Positions 50,317 to 61,889 are shown, counted from the first letter of the stretch. The stretch is DNA of 64,000 nucleotides from Caulobacter segnis (GCF_023935105.1 NZ_CP096040.1:3224001-3288000), one strand, 5' to 3'. A program made the numbers and translations. The notes: a model not told the origin generated them from the sequence alone.

Positions 50317-53006
50317 CCGAGATCAACCGCGCCGCGTTGTTTGGTCGCCTCAGCCCCACGGGCCTCAAGAGCATCGAGACGGCCACGGGCTTCTGCAAGC
50401 TGCGGGGCAATCCCTATGTCGAACTGGCGCACTGGATCCACGTCCTGCTGCAGGATCCGCGCAACGACGTGGGCGCCATTCGTACGCGCTTTGGCCTGGA
50501 CGAGGTCAAGCTGGTCAGCGACGTGGTCGCCGCCCTCGATGCGCTGCCCCGCGGGGCCACGGCGATCTCCGACTTCTCGCCGCAGATCGAAGAGGCCATC
50601 GAGAAGGGCTGGCTCTACGCCTCGCTGATGTTCCAGGCGGGCAAGGTCCGCACCGGCCACCTGCTGTTTGGCATGCTGAAGACCCCCACCCTGCGCAACG
50701 CCCTGTTTTCGATCTCGCCGGAGTTTCGCAAGATCGCCGCGGACGCCCTGGCCGACGGCTTCGATCAGGTCGTGGCCGGTTCGGCCGAGATCGGCGGCGC
50801 GCCGATCGCCGAAGCCGCAGCCGATGGCGCTGGCGGCCCGGCCGAGCCCTTCGTCGCGGGCGGCGAGACTCTGGCCAAGTACTCGGTCGACCTGACCGCC
50901 AAGGCTCGTTCGGGCGAGATCGACGCCATCGTCGGGCGCGACGCCGAGATCCGCCAGGTGATCGACATCTTGCTGCGCCGCCGCCAGAACAATCCGATCC
51001 TTACGGGCGAGGCCGGGGTCGGCAAGACGGCCGTGGTCGAGGGCCTGGCCCGCCGCATCGTCGACGGCGACGTGCCGCCGGCCCTGCGGGACGTCTCTTT
51101 GCGGGCGCTGGACATTGGCTTGCTGCAGGCCGGCGCGGGCGTGAAAGGCGAGTTCGAAAAACGACTGCGTCAGGTAATCGACGAGGTGGAATCCTCGCCC
51201 CGGCCGATCATCCTGTTCATCGACGAGGCTCACACCCTGATCGGGGCCGGCGGCCAGGCGGGGTCAGGCGACGCGGCCAACCTGCTCAAGCCCGCCCTGG
51301 CGCGCGGGCGCCTGCGGACGATCGCGGCCACCACCTGGTCCGAATACCGGCAGTACATCGAGAAGGACCCGGCGCTGACCCGCCGCTTCCAGACCGTCAA
51401 CGTCGGCGAACCCGAGACCGATGTCGCCGTCTCGATGCTGCGCTCGGTCGCGCCGGCCATGGAAAAGCACCATCAGGTCGTGATCCTGGATGAGGCCGTC
51501 GAGGCGGCCGTAAAGCTGTCCCAACGCTATGTCCCGGCCCGCCAGCTGCCCGACAAGGCCGTGAGCCTGCTCGACACCGCTGGGGCCCGCGTCGCCGTCT
51601 CCCAGCACGCCACGCCCGCCGCGGTCGAGAACCGCCGCCGGCGCGTCGAGCTGCTGAATGTCGAGTTGGAGATCGCCACCCGCGAAGCCGAAGGCCACTA
51701 CGCCAACGACACCCGCGTCGCCCGACTGCGCGAAGAGATCGCCGCCGCCCAGGCCGAGCAGGACCTGATCGAGACTCAGTGGGCCGCCGAGAAGGACGCG
51801 ATCGCGACGCTGAAGGACGCCCGCAAGGCGCTGGCGCAGGCCAAGGCCGCCGGCGCGCCCGATCTCACCGACCGCAAGGCGGATCTTGACGCGGCCCTGC
51901 GCGCGGTCACCGCGGTGCAGGGCGACAGCCCGATGGTCTTCGCCGAGGTCGACGCCGACGCCGTCGCCGCCGTGGTCGGCGACTGGACCGGCATCCCGGT
52001 GGGCCGGATGGTCAAGGACGAGATCGCCTCGGTGCTGACCCTGGCCGAACAGCTCAAGCGCCGGGTGGTTGGCCAGGACCACGCGATGGACGCCATCGCC
52101 AAGCGCATCCAGACCAGCCGCGCCAAGCTGGACAACCCCAACAAGCCGGTCGGGGTCTTCATGCTGGCCGGCCCCTCGGGCGTGGGCAAGACCGAGACGG
52201 CGCACGCGCTCTCGGAGCTTCTCTATTCGGGCGACGACAGCCTGATCGTCATCAATATGAGCGAGTTCCAGGAGGCCCATACGGTTTCGACGCTGAAAGG
52301 CGCCCCGGCCGGCTATGTCGGTTACGGCCAGGGCGGGGTGTTGACCGAGGCGGTGCGCCGCCGGCCCTACTCCGTGGTGCTGCTGGACGAGGTCGAGAAG
52401 GCCCACCCGGACGTCCACGAGATGTTCTTCCAGGTGTTCGACAAGGGCTACATGGACGACTCCGAGGGCCGTCACATCGACTTCAAGAACACCCTGATCC
52501 TGTTGACGTCCAATGTGGGCTCCGACCTGATCGCCTCGCTGTCCGAAGACGAGGAGATGAAACCCGAGGCCGAGCCCCTGGCCCAGGCCCTGCGGCCCGA
52601 GCTGCTGAAGGTCTTCCCGCCGGCCCTGCTTGGGCGCTTGAGCGTGCTGCCCTACTACCCACTGTCGCCGGCCATGCTTGAAGGCATCGTCCGCCTGCAG
52701 CTGGACCGCATCAAGAAGCGGATCGCCGAAAACCACGGCATCGCCTTCACCTACGATCAGGCGGTCGCGACGCTGATCGTGTCGCGCTGCACGGAGGTGG
52801 CGTCGGGCGGCCGGATGATCGACGCCATCCTGACCAACACCATGCTGCCCGAATTGTCGGTCGTCCTGCTGGAGCGACAGATGGCCGGCGAAGAAATAGC
52901 GAAGATTACCGTCTCGGTTGAGAACTCAACCTTCACCTACGCGTTCGAACAGGTGGAAGCGTCACCGCAGAGCGACGCCGCTGTGATCCAGGAAGCCGTG
53001 GCCTGA
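50313..53006 (+). CDS. clpV: T6SS AAA+ ATPase ClpV (TssH)
   Basis: An 897-residue ClpB-type disaggregase. The N domain (about 1-165) is followed by AAA1 with Walker A GEAGVGKT and Walker B LFIDEAHT, a coiled-coil middle region (about 415-540) and AAA2 with GPSGVGKTE and VLLDEVEKAH. FVAGGETLAKYSVDLTAKAR is the usual linker to AAA1. It unfolds contracted TssBC sheaths for reuse. The length and the N domain distinguish it from ClpB, and the position after tssG confirms it. Confidence 0.96.
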   Translation: MTEINRAALFGRLSPTGLKSIETATGFCKLRGNPYVELAHWIHVLLQDPRNDVGAIRTRFGLDEVKLVSDVVAALDALPRGATAISDFSPQIEEAIEKGWLYASLMFQAGKVRTGHLLFGMLKTPTLRNALFSISPEFRKIAADALADGFDQVVAGSAEIGGAPIAEAAADGAGGPAEPFVAGGETLAKYSVDLTAKARSGEIDAIVGRDAEIRQVIDILLRRRQNNPILTGEAGVGKTAVVEGLARRIVDGDVPPALRDVSLRALDIGLLQAGAGVKGEFEKRLRQVIDEVESSPRPIILFIDEAHTLIGAGGQAGSGDAANLLKPALARGRLRTIAATTWSEYRQYIEKDPALTRRFQTVNVGEPETDVAVSMLRSVAPAMEKHHQVVILDEAVEAAVKLSQRYVPARQLPDKAVSLLDTAGARVAVSQHATPAAVENRRRRVELLNVELEIATREAEGHYANDTRVARLREEIAAAQAEQDLIETQWAAEKDAIATLKDARKALAQAKAAGAPDLTDRKADLDAALRAVTAVQGDSPMVFAEVDADAVAAVVGDWTGIPVGRMVKDEIASVLTLAEQLKRRVVGQDHAMDAIAKRIQTSRAKLDNPNKPVGVFMLAGPSGVGKTETAHALSELLYSGDDSLIVINMSEFQEAHTVSTLKGAPAGYVGYGQGGVLTEAVRRRPYSVVLLDEVEKAHPDVHEMFFQVFDKGYMDDSEGRHIDFKNTLILLTSNVGSDLIASLSEDEEMKPEAEPLAQALRPELLKVFPPALLGRLSVLPYYPLSPAMLEGIVRLQLDRIKKRIAENHGIAFTYDQAVATLIVSRCTEVASGGRMIDAILTNTMLPELSVVLLERQMAGEEIAKITVSVENSTFTYAFEQVEASPQSDAAVIQEAVA

Positions 53007-53008
53007 GT

Positions 53009-55720
53009 ATGTCCGACGATCCCGCTGATGACGTGGCCGCGACCACCGGCTTCACCCAGTCTTCCCTGGGTGGGCGCGGCGCGCGAAGAGCTGGGCGGCA
53101 GGGCATTCTTCCGATCGGCTTCGTTCTCAACGGCATCTACGAGGTCAAGCGCTTCATCGCCCGCGGTGGCATGGGCGAGGTCTATGAGGGCGTCAACGTC
53201 AACGCCGACGAGCGCGTGGCGATCAAGGTCATCCTGCCTCACCTCGCCGCCGACCCCAAGGTCCAGGCCCTGTTTCGCAAGGAGGCCAAGACCCTCATCA
53301 GCCTGGCGCACCCGGCGCTGGTCCAGTACCGCGTGCTGGCCCGCGAACCGCGGAAGGACCTGCTCTACATCGTCACCGACTATATCGACGGCGCGCCGCT
53401 CACCCAGTTGATCGGCAAGGGTCCGCCGCCCGCCACGACCGAGCTGGTGCGGCTGACGCGACGTCTGGCCGAGGGGCTCGAGGCGGCCCACAGCCACGGC
53501 GCTATCCATCGCGACATCTCTCCGGAGAATATCCTACTGCCGGACGGCGTGCTCAATCGCGCCAAGATCATCGACTTCGGCATCGCCAAGAGCATGGAGA
53601 TTGGCGCCCAGACGGTGGTAGGCGACGGCTTCGCCGGCAAGCTCGGCTACGTCGCCCCAGAACAGTTCGGGGATTTCGGCCGTCGCATCGGCCCCTGGAC
53701 CGACGTCTACAGCCTCGGCCTCGTGGCCTTGGCCCTGGCCGGTGGCAGGGCGCCGGACATGGGCGCGACCCTGGTCGACGCGATCGATCGTCGCCGGGCC
53801 GGGCCCGACATCGACGCGGTGCCAGCGACCTTACGACCCTTGTTCGCGCGGATGTTGAGCCCCGATCCTCGCAATCGTCCGCAGACCATGGCGGAACTGA
53901 TCGCAGCCCTCGACGCGCTGGACCTGTCGAACGAACCGTCGCCGCCGCAGACGCCGTCCTGGGTTCCCGCCCACGACGCCCTGGCCTCGGATCTGGCGGC
54001 TGACGGCGAGCGGACGGTGGTGCATTTCGGCTCCGAGCCGCCCTCGTGGTTGAGCGCCGAACCGTCGGCGCAGACCGCGCCGCCGATCGCCGCCAGTCCC
54101 GATATCCCGCATGAGGCGCCGGAAGATCCGCCTCAGGGTCGCACGGTGTTCGCGCCCTCTCCCCTTCCCGAATCGCCCAAGGCGATCGAGCCGCCGCCGC
54201 CCGCGACCGCGCCGGAAGAAACTCCGCTCGCCGAGGACGTCGTCCTTCCCTCGCAGGACCAGGACGAGGACGGATCCAAGGCGGCGCCCGAGCGCGGCCA
54301 GATCGACGACCCGAACCGCGAGGAAAAGGTCCTGGTCGAGACCTCGGCGCCGGCGGCGCCTGTCGAGGATCACGAGGACGCCCTTTCTCCCGCTCCGCCG
54401 GCGATGGATGTCGCCTATGGCGCGGGTGTGGACGCCCCCGAGCCGACGCCCTCGCGCCAAGAGCCCGCGCGGACCCGCGTGCGCCCCGATGGCAAGCTGA
54501 TCGTGCTGGGCGCGGCGGCGGCCGTGGTCGTCGCGGGGATCGGCTTCACCATCCTGTCGTCGCAAAACAAGGGCCAACTGCCCGCCCAGACCGCTTCGGC
54601 CCCGGCGCCGCCCGCTTCGCCCGACGTCGTCCGCGCCGAACAAGCCATCGCCGCCGCCGTGCCGAGCATTCCGTGTTCGTGGCTGACGGTCGGGCACGGC
54701 CAGGCCAGCGACGGCTCTACCAGCATCCAGGTTTCGGGCGCGGCTGGCGATCCGGCGGCCGTGAATCGCGCGGTATCTGCGGCCGCTCGAAAGGCCGGCT
54801 CGACGGGCCTGCAAATCGATTCCACCGGCTTGCTGGCCGCCGACCAGGCCGCCTGCCCCTTGCTCGACGCCACCCGCGGCGCGCGCGATCCAAAGGCCGT
54901 CGCCGCGCCAGCCGTCGTGGCGCTGCAAACGCGCTTTGAGATCGACCGGGGGCTGCAGGGTTGCCCGATCAACGGCCTGTGGGCCCAACCCGTCATCAAC
55001 ATCGCCCCCGACCCGTCGAAGAACTACAGCCTGATCGCGATCCAGCCTTCCGGTCGGCTGGAACAGTTCGCGGCCAGCCGCGAGCAGCTCGACAAGCTCG
55101 CCGCCCGCAATCCGAATCTCTACCAAGATCTGGGAAATGGCCGTCACAGGGTCTCGATGTGCCTGAGCGACCCGGGCCTGGCAGGTCTGCTGATGCTCGA
55201 AGGCGCTGGCCCGTTCGATCTGGGCCTGCGCCCCGGCGCGGCCGCGAAGCCGCCGCGAGACTTCGCCAAGCGCCTTGGGCAACTTGCCCAGTCGAAAGGT
55301 TGGACGATGCAGATGGCGTGGTTCCAGCTCGCCAACGACCAGCCCGATCAGCCTGAGATTCCCGCCCTCGACCCCGCCGCGCTTCGCGCGCAGAAGCTGG
55401 CCGAAGCCGCCAAAAGAGCCGCCGCCGTCGAGGCCGCCGCGAACGCCGCCGCGCCCGTCGTGGCCGCGCCGGCGCCCGAGCCGGAGAAGCTTCCCGCCGA
55501 CTATGTGGCCTGTCGCCGGTTCGCCGGCGGCGCCTGGGAGGAGCTGGGTTATGCGCCGCGCGCGGCCTGCGTCGAGCGCGTGTTCGCCGGGCGCTGCGAT
55601 GTCCAGACCGGCCGCTCCGGCGACATCGAGCTGCGCCGGAACGGCGGTAGCCTCCAGGCCAAGACCGGCAAGGGCTTCCGCAAGTGGCAGAACGTCGGGA
55701 AGTCGGACTGCGAAAAGTAG
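53009..55720 (+). CDS. ppkA: PpkA-like membrane Ser/Thr protein kinase
   Basis: A 903-residue kinase. The catalytic domain (about 45-310) has a Gly-rich loop (GGMGEVYEG), Lys in RVAIKVI, catalytic HRDISPEN, DFGIAK and APEQ. A Pro/Glu-rich linker (about 315-490) leads to one membrane helix (LIVLGAAAAVVVAGIGFTIL) and a periplasmic part of about 380 residues with several Cys (IPCSWLTV, RGLQGCPING by similarity, YVACRRF, KSDCEK) that could form disulphides. It should phosphorylate Fha and is opposed by PppA. The sensor part shows no von Willebrand domain and no TagQRST genes are nearby, so the input signal is unknown. It begins 2 bp after clpV. Confidence 0.9.
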   Translation: MSDDPADDVAATTGFTQSSLGGRGARRAGRQGILPIGFVLNGIYEVKRFIARGGMGEVYEGVNVNADERVAIKVILPHLAADPKVQALFRKEAKTLISLAHPALVQYRVLAREPRKDLLYIVTDYIDGAPLTQLIGKGPPPATTELVRLTRRLAEGLEAAHSHGAIHRDISPENILLPDGVLNRAKIIDFGIAKSMEIGAQTVVGDGFAGKLGYVAPEQFGDFGRRIGPWTDVYSLGLVALALAGGRAPDMGATLVDAIDRRRAGPDIDAVPATLRPLFARMLSPDPRNRPQTMAELIAALDALDLSNEPSPPQTPSWVPAHDALASDLAADGERTVVHFGSEPPSWLSAEPSAQTAPPIAASPDIPHEAPEDPPQGRTVFAPSPLPESPKAIEPPPPATAPEETPLAEDVVLPSQDQDEDGSKAAPERGQIDDPNREEKVLVETSAPAAPVEDHEDALSPAPPAMDVAYGAGVDAPEPTPSRQEPARTRVRPDGKLIVLGAAAAVVVAGIGFTILSSQNKGQLPAQTASAPAPPASPDVVRAEQAIAAAVPSIPCSWLTVGHGQASDGSTSIQVSGAAGDPAAVNRAVSAAARKAGSTGLQIDSTGLLAADQAACPLLDATRGARDPKAVAAPAVVALQTRFEIDRGLQGCPINGLWAQPVINIAPDPSKNYSLIAIQPSGRLEQFAASREQLDKLAARNPNLYQDLGNGRHRVSMCLSDPGLAGLLMLEGAGPFDLGLRPGAAAKPPRDFAKRLGQLAQSKGWTMQMAWFQLANDQPDQPEIPALDPAALRAQKLAEAAKRAAAVEAAANAAAPVVAAPAPEPEKLPADYVACRRFAGGAWEELGYAPRAACVERVFAGRCDVQTGRSGDIELRRNGGSLQAKTGKGFRKWQNVGKSDCEK

Positions 55721-55964
55721 CCTCGACCTGCGCTCACCGCGGCGCTCCGCGCGTGCTGGGGGCGGCTCCAGCACCTCGGGCCATGACTGGCTGACCAGCT
55801 ATCGCACCGTCGCGTGCGAGCCGCCGCCGTTGCGGCGAAGATCGACGATCACCGCGTCACGATCTTCGGGCGCATTTCCGGAAAGACGTAGCGCTCCCCG
55901 GAACCTGTGCGGATGGTCGCCAGGGCGGCGGCAGGGCAAGAAAGCGCTGAAGGCGCCTCTTTGA
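55721..55964. other. Gap between the T6SS island and guaA, with a possible degenerate coding remnant
   Basis: This 244-bp stretch lies between convergent genes. On the minus strand about 50 codons (roughly 55800-55945) read as protein-like sequence ending DAVIVDLRRNGGGSHATVR before a stop. It looks like the tail of the DLRxNGGG region of S41-type peptidases, but no start codon or rest of such a gene is present. A remnant left by rearrangement is one explanation, chance another. No clear terminator with T-tract was found. Confidence 0.3.
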
Positions 55965-57524
55965 TCACTCCCACTCGATCGTGCCGGGCGGCTTGCTGGT
56001 CACGTCGTAGACGACCCGGTTGACCCCGCGCACCTCGTTGATGATGCGGGTGGCTGTCTTGCCCAGGATCGGCCAGGGGAATTCGAAGAAGTCGGCGGTC
56101 ATGCCGTCGGTCGAGGTGACGGCGCGCAGGGCCAGGACGTTTTCGTAGGTGCGGGCGTCGCCCATGACACCGACGGTCTTCACCGGCAGCAGCACGGCGA
56201 AGGCCTGCCAGATCTGGTCGTAGAGCCCCGCGTTGCGGATCTCTTCCAGATAGATGGCGTCGGCGTCCTGCAGGACCTTGACCTTTTCCGGCGTGATCTC
56301 GCCCGGGATGCGGATGGCCAGACCCGGACCGGGGAACGGGTGGCGGCCGACGAAGGCGGGAGCCAGCCCCAGCTCGACGCCCAGGGCGCGGACCTCGTCC
56401 TTGAAGAGCTCGCGCAACGGCTCGACCAGCTTCAGCTTCATGTACTCCGGCAGACCGCCGACATTGTGGTGGCTCTTGATCACGGCCGAGGGCCCCCCAC
56501 GGGCCGAGACGCTCTCGACGACGTCGGGATAGAGCGTGCCCTGGGCCAGGAACTGCGCGCCGTCGATCTTGGCGGCTTCCTTGTCGAAGACGTCGATGAA
56601 CAGGCGGCCGATGGTCTTGCGCTTGGTTTCCGGGTCGCTGACACCGGCCAGCTCGCCCAGGAACAGGTCGCCGGCGTCCACGTGGACCAGCGGAATGTTG
56701 TAGTGGTCGCGGAACAGGGTAACGACCTGGTCCGCCTCGTTCTTGCGCAGCAGGCCGGTGTCGACGAACACGCAGGTCAGTTGGTCGCCGATCGCTTCGT
56801 GAATCAGCACGGCGGCTACCGAGCTGTCGACGCCGCCCGACAGGCCGCAGATCACCTTGCCCGTCCCGACCTGGTCGCGGATCTTCTGGACCATCTCCTG
56901 GCGGAACGCCGCCATCGTCCAGTCGCCCTTCAGGCCGGCCAGGGCCAGGAAGTTCTTGTAGATCTGGGTCCCGTTGACGGTGTGGTAGACCTCGGGGTGG
57001 AACTGCAGGGCGTAGATCTTCTTGGCGTCGTTGGCGATGGCCGCGAACGGCGCGCCGGTCGAGGTGCCGATCACCTCGAAACCTTCCGGGATGGCGGTGA
57101 CGCGGTCGCCGTGGCTCATCCAGACGGTTTCCAGCTCGCCCACGCCGGCCAGCCCTTGGAACAGCGGGCTCGTCTTGCCGATCGTTAGTTCGGCGCGACC
57201 GAACTCGCCGGCGTGACCGCCCTCGACCTTGCCGCCCAGCACGTCGCACAGCAGCTGCTGGCCGTAGCAGATGGCCAGCAGCGGCAAACCGAGGTCGAAC
57301 AGCTTGCGGCCGATGCGGGGGCTGTCTTCCTCCAGCACGCTGGCCGGGCCGCCCGACAGGATAATGGCGGTCGGCTTGTAGGCGTCGACCAGGTCCTCGG
57401 CCTTGTCGAACGGATGGATCTCGCAATAGACGCCGGCCTCGCGCACCCGGCGGGCGATCAGCTGGGTGACTTGGCTGCCGAAATCGACGATCAGGACGCG
57501 CTGGTGGTGGGTTTCGGTGGTCAT
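55965..57524 (-). CDS. guaA: GMP synthase (glutamine-hydrolysing)
   Basis: A 519-residue enzyme that aminates XMP to GMP with glutamine and ATP. The class I amidotransferase domain (about 1-200) has the Cys in AICYGQQLL and the His in [10 protein letters not shown]. The ATP-pyrophosphatase domain has the P-loop [10 protein letters not shown], and the C-terminal dimerisation domain ends PPGTIEWE, the universal GuaA end. The ATG complementing 57522-57524 fits the family N terminus ([20 protein letters not shown]); seven further codons upstream are not needed. Its 3' end faces the T6SS island; this 3' end is a known insertion site for genomic islands in other bacteria. Confidence 0.97.
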   Translation of the reverse strand: MTTETHHQRVLIVDFGSQVTQLIARRVREAGVYCEIHPFDKAEDLVDAYKPTAIILSGGPASVLEEDSPRIGRKLFDLGLPLLAICYGQQLLCDVLGGKVEGGHAGEFGRAELTIGKTSPLFQGLAGVGELETVWMSHGDRVTAIPEGFEVIGTSTGAPFAAIANDAKKIYALQFHPEVYHTVNGTQIYKNFLALAGLKGDWTMAAFRQEMVQKIRDQVGTGKVICGLSGGVDSSVAAVLIHEAIGDQLTCVFVDTGLLRKNEADQVVTLFRDHYNIPLVHVDAGDLFLGELAGVSDPETKRKTIGRLFIDVFDKEAAKIDGAQFLAQGTLYPDVVESVSARGGPSAVIKSHHNVGGLPEYMKLKLVEPLRELFKDEVRALGVELGLAPAFVGRHPFPGPGLAIRIPGEITPEKVKVLQDADAIYLEEIRNAGLYDQIWQAFAVLLPVKTVGVMGDARTYENVLALRAVTSTDGMTADFFEFPWPILGKTATRIINEVRGVNRVVYDVTSKPPGTIEWE

Positions 57525-57555
57525 CGGCAAATCTCCAGCGGTCATGCGTTCAAGG

Positions 57556-58833
57556 TCAGGGCGTGTACGAGGATCGCTCGAGCACGGCGGCGAAGAAGCC
57601 GTCGGTCCCGGCGCGGTAAGGGGTCAGGCGCAGATAGCCTTCGGGCGTGACGTGCTCGACGCCCGACAGGGCGATCGGCTTCACGGTGAACTCGGGGTGG
57701 CGTTCGAGGAAGCCGGCAACGCGGTCCTCGTTCTCGTCGACCAGCAGCGAGCAGGTGACATAGACCATGCGGCCGCCGGCCTTCACGAAGGTCGAGGCGT
57801 CCTCCAGCACGCTGTCCTGCTCGATCTGGCGCTTGGCCAGTTGGTCCGGCGACAGACGCCACTTGGCGTCGGGATGGCGCCGCCAGGTGCCCGCGCCGGT
57901 GCAGGGGGCGTCGACGAAGACGACGTCGATCTTGCCTTCCAGGCCCTTCAGCGGCGTGGCCTCGATCGGCGAGCGGATCTGCAGGTTGCGGACCCCTGCC
58001 CTCTGGCCGCGCCGGATGGTGTCGGCCAAGCGGCGGGCGTCGGCGTCGTGGGCGAAGATCTGGCCGGTGTTGCCCATGGCGGCGGCCAGGGCCAGCGTCT
58101 TGCCGCCCCCGCCGGCGCAGAAGTCCAGCACCTGCTTGCCCTTCACCTCGCCCGCCACGGCGGCGGCGATCTGCGAGCCCAGGTCCTGGACCTCGAACCA
58201 GCCCTTGGAGAAGGCCGGCACGGCCTCCACCGACGGGGTGCGGTCGGCGGCGGCCGGGGCCGGGATGCGGAAGGCGTTGGGCAGGATCCCCGCCGGCGCG
58301 GCGTGGATCGGAGCCAGGGCCTTGGCGGCGCGCTCGGCGTCGGTCTTCAGGGTGTTGACCCGCAGGTCGACCGGCGCGCGTTCGGACAGCGCCCGCATCT
58401 CGACGGCCTGATCAGCGCCGAACGCGCGCGCCAAGCGCGCTTCCAGCCAGTCTGGATAGTCGCCCGCCACCGGCGCGGGGGCGTTGTCCAGCGAGACCGG
58501 ACTGGCCAGGCGCTCGCGCTCGACGTCGGTCAGAGCGCCAAAACCGTGCTCCTCGCTTCCCGCTTCGGCGATGCGCTCGGGCGTCCAAGTCCAGACGAAG
58601 GCCAGCACGCCCAGCACGACGCCGCGCGGGCTCGCATCGCCCATCATCCAGCCCAGCGAACGCTTGCGGCGCAGGGCGTCCAGCACCAGGCCCGAGACGA
58701 AGGCCCGGTCCTTGGAGCCGGCGTAGCGCGCGGCGTCGCCCCAGCGCTTCAGGGCCATCTTGACCGGAAAATGCCGCGTCTCGATCTCGGTCAGAACCTC
58801 GATCGCCGCCGAAACCCGTCCTCCGTCGCGCAT
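57556..58833 (-). CDS. RsmB/NOP2-type RNA (cytosine-5) methyltransferase
   Basis: A 425-residue SAM-dependent methyltransferase. The SAM pocket is [17 protein letters not shown]. The two catalytic Cys are in [16 protein letters not shown] and MVYVTCSLL, which mark rRNA m5C enzymes of the RsmB/RsmF/NSUN group. An N-terminal NusB-like helical part is shorter than in E. coli RsmB. The longer open frame upstream is rejected because the ATG at 58833 overlaps the MAPEG stop. The position between guaA and guaB is typical of Caulobacter-like genomes. The exact RNA target is not deducible. Confidence 0.9.
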   Translation of the reverse strand: MRDGGRVSAAIEVLTEIETRHFPVKMALKRWGDAARYAGSKDRAFVSGLVLDALRRKRSLGWMMGDASPRGVVLGVLAFVWTWTPERIAEAGSEEHGFGALTDVERERLASPVSLDNAPAPVAGDYPDWLEARLARAFGADQAVEMRALSERAPVDLRVNTLKTDAERAAKALAPIHAAPAGILPNAFRIPAPAAADRTPSVEAVPAFSKGWFEVQDLGSQIAAAVAGEVKGKQVLDFCAGGGGKTLALAAAMGNTGQIFAHDADARRLADTIRRGQRAGVRNLQIRSPIEATPLKGLEGKIDVVFVDAPCTGAGTWRRHPDAKWRLSPDQLAKRQIEQDSVLEDASTFVKAGGRMVYVTCSLLVDENEDRVAGFLERHPEFTVKPIALSGVEHVTPEGYLRLTPYRAGTDGFFAAVLERSSYTP

Positions 58834-59228
58834 CAGACCACCAGGGCCAGAAGCAGCATCAAGATCCCGACCATCGACGCCAGCCAGGCCAGGCTGCGCA
58901 CGAAGGGCACGCCCAGCGCATAGAGCGGGATATAGACGGCGCGGGCCACGACATAGAGCACGGCGCCGTACGCGGTCAGCGCGCCGAGGCGGCCGCCCAG
59001 ATAGTCGACCGCCACCAGCGCGACGAAGAACGGGAACGTCTCGCGGAAGTTGGCGAAGGCGCGCTCCAGGCGCCCCGCGACGCCGGTCAGCACGACCGGC
59101 TCGTCCCGGGGGCCCGCATTCCACTTCAAGCCGCGCTGGGGCTGGGCGGCCGCGGCCGCCCACAGCAGATGGATGATCCCGATAAGGACCGCCGCCGCCA
59201 CCATCTGCAGCTCGAAGGCCATCCGCAT
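58833..59228 (-). CDS. MAPEG family membrane protein
   Basis: A 131-residue integral membrane protein with about four hydrophobic helices (about 5-25, 55-75, 80-100, 110-130). The FANFRETFPFFVALV motif after an Arg-rich loop is characteristic of MAPEG (membrane-associated eicosanoid/glutathione metabolism) proteins. Bacterial members are usually of unknown function, possibly glutathione-dependent detoxification. It overlaps the methyltransferase start by one base and begins 3 bp after the guaB stop, so guaB, this gene, the methyltransferase and perhaps guaA form one unit. Confidence 0.88.
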   Translation of the reverse strand: MRMAFELQMVAAAVLIGIIHLLWAAAAAQPQRGLKWNAGPRDEPVVLTGVAGRLERAFANFRETFPFFVALVAVDYLGGRLGALTAYGAVLYVVARAVYIPLYALGVPFVRSLAWLASMVGILMLLLALVV

Positions 59229-59231
59229 CGC

Positions 59232-60824
<1,593 letters not shown>

Positions 60825-61025
60825 CTAGACCGGCTTCGCGCCTGGCGTGCCGCACTTGGCGAACTTGCCTTTGGCGTCCTTGCACTTGGTCGGTTTGGCC
60901 GGCGCGGCGGCGGCGGGGCACTTGATGAACTTACCCTTGGCGTCCTTGCAGGGCGCGGCGGAGGCGACGCTCGCGCCGGACAGGGCGACGGCAAAGGCGG
61001 CGGCGATGCTCAGGGACTTCAACAT
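60825..61025 (-). CDS. Small secreted protein with two CKDAKGKF repeats
   Basis: A 66-residue precursor: a clear signal peptide (MLKSLSIAAAFAVALSGASVASA) and a mature part of about 43 residues. The mature part is almost only two copies of C-K-D-A-K-G-K-F-x-K-C separated by an Ala/Pro/Lys linker. Each repeat has a Cys at both ends, so two small disulphide loops are possible in the periplasm. It is strongly basic. I do not recognise a characterised family; short proteins of this sort are common in Caulobacter-like genomes. The ATG complementing 61023-61025 is chosen because the upstream residues do not look like part of a signal peptide. Confidence 0.72.
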   Translation of the reverse strand: MLKSLSIAAAFAVALSGASVASAAPCKDAKGKFIKCPAAAAPAKPTKCKDAKGKFAKCGTPGAKPV

Positions 61026-61178
61026 GGGTAAGCCTCTTGATGATGCGCGATATGCGCATCCCAAGGCTCACGCCTGTTCCCGCCGATCCGCAAGAGACTG
61101 GAATCCAAATTTCCGTGATAGATCAACGCGCTATGGTCGAGATTGCGATTTCCCACAATCCTGGCGACAGCAACCTTC

Positions 61179-61889
61179 CTACCGCCCCTTGAACCCGGTC
61201 GCCACCAGGAACACCTCGGAGCTGTCCTGACGGCTGGCCTTGGGCTTGAAGTGCTGGACCCGGTCGAAGTGACGCTTCAGCCGGCCGATGATCTCGGCCG
61301 TTTCACCGCCCTGGAAGGCCTTGGCGACGAAGGCTCCGCCAGGCTTCAGCACGTCGATGGCGAACTCGGCCGCGATCTCGATCAGGCCGACGATGCGCAG
61401 GTGGTCGGTCTCGCGGTGACCGACGGTGTTGGGGGCCATGTCGGACATGACCAGGTCCGGCTCGCCGCCCAGAAGCCCCAGTAGCTTCTCCGGCGCGCCG
61501 TCGGCGGTGAAGTCCATCTCCAGCAGGTGCGCCGGCGCCACGGGATCGACCGGCAGGAGGTCGATGCCAACGAGGTCGGTCACGCCCCGCTCCACGGCGA
61601 TCTGCAGCCAGCCACCGGGCGCGCAGCCCAGGTCGATGACCTTCGCGCCCTTCCTGAAGAACCGGAACTTGTCGTCGATCTCGCTGATCTTGAAGGCCGC
61701 GCGGCTGCGGTAGCCCAAGGCGCGGGCCTTGGCCGAGAACGGATCGTTGATCTGGCGCTCCAGCCAAGCTTGTTGGCTGGGCGTGCGGCCATAGGCGGTC
61801 TTCAGGCGCGCGGGCTTGCCCCGGCCACCCTCGTTGCCGCCGGCGGGCGGCTTGACCATGCGCTTGCGGGGCGGTTGTTCGTCGCTCAT
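61179..61889 (-). CDS. rlmE: 23S rRNA 2'-O-ribose methyltransferase RlmE (FtsJ/RrmJ)
   Basis: A 236-residue enzyme that methylates the 2'-OH of U2552 in 23S rRNA. Motifs are SRAAFKISEIDDKF (catalytic Lys), VIDLGCAPGGWLQIAVE (SAM site), VMSDMAPNTVGHRETDH (catalytic Asp), FVAKAFQGGE (Lys) and the final SSEVFLVATGFK (Glu), completing the K-D-K-E tetrad. An N-terminal Lys/Gly/Arg-rich tail of about 30 residues may help RNA binding. It overlaps the ppx/gppA stop by 4 bases, so both are cotranscribed. Confidence 0.95.
   Translation of the reverse strand: MSDEQPPRKRMVKPPAGGNEGGRGKPARLKTAYGRTPSQQAWLERQINDPFSAKARALGYRSRAAFKISEIDDKFRFFRKGAKVIDLGCAPGGWLQIAVERGVTDLVGIDLLPVDPVAPAHLLEMDFTADGAPEKLLGLLGGEPDLVMSDMAPNTVGHRETDHLRIVGLIEIAAEFAIDVLKPGGAFVAKAFQGGETAEIIGRLKRHFDRVQHFKPKASRQDSSEVFLVATGFKGR

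Noticed and set aside
50313..53006. Housekeeping ClpB in place of ClpV
   Set aside because: The gene is coupled to tssG and followed by a PpkA-like kinase; the N-terminal domain and context fit ClpV.
53831..55774. A 647-codon open frame on the minus strand opposite the kinase gene
   Set aside because: Arg/Gly-rich shadow; the plus-strand kinase has all catalytic motifs.
55849..57426. A second 525-codon frame overlapping guaA on the same strand
   Set aside because: Arg/Gly/Pro-rich out-of-phase shadow of guaA.
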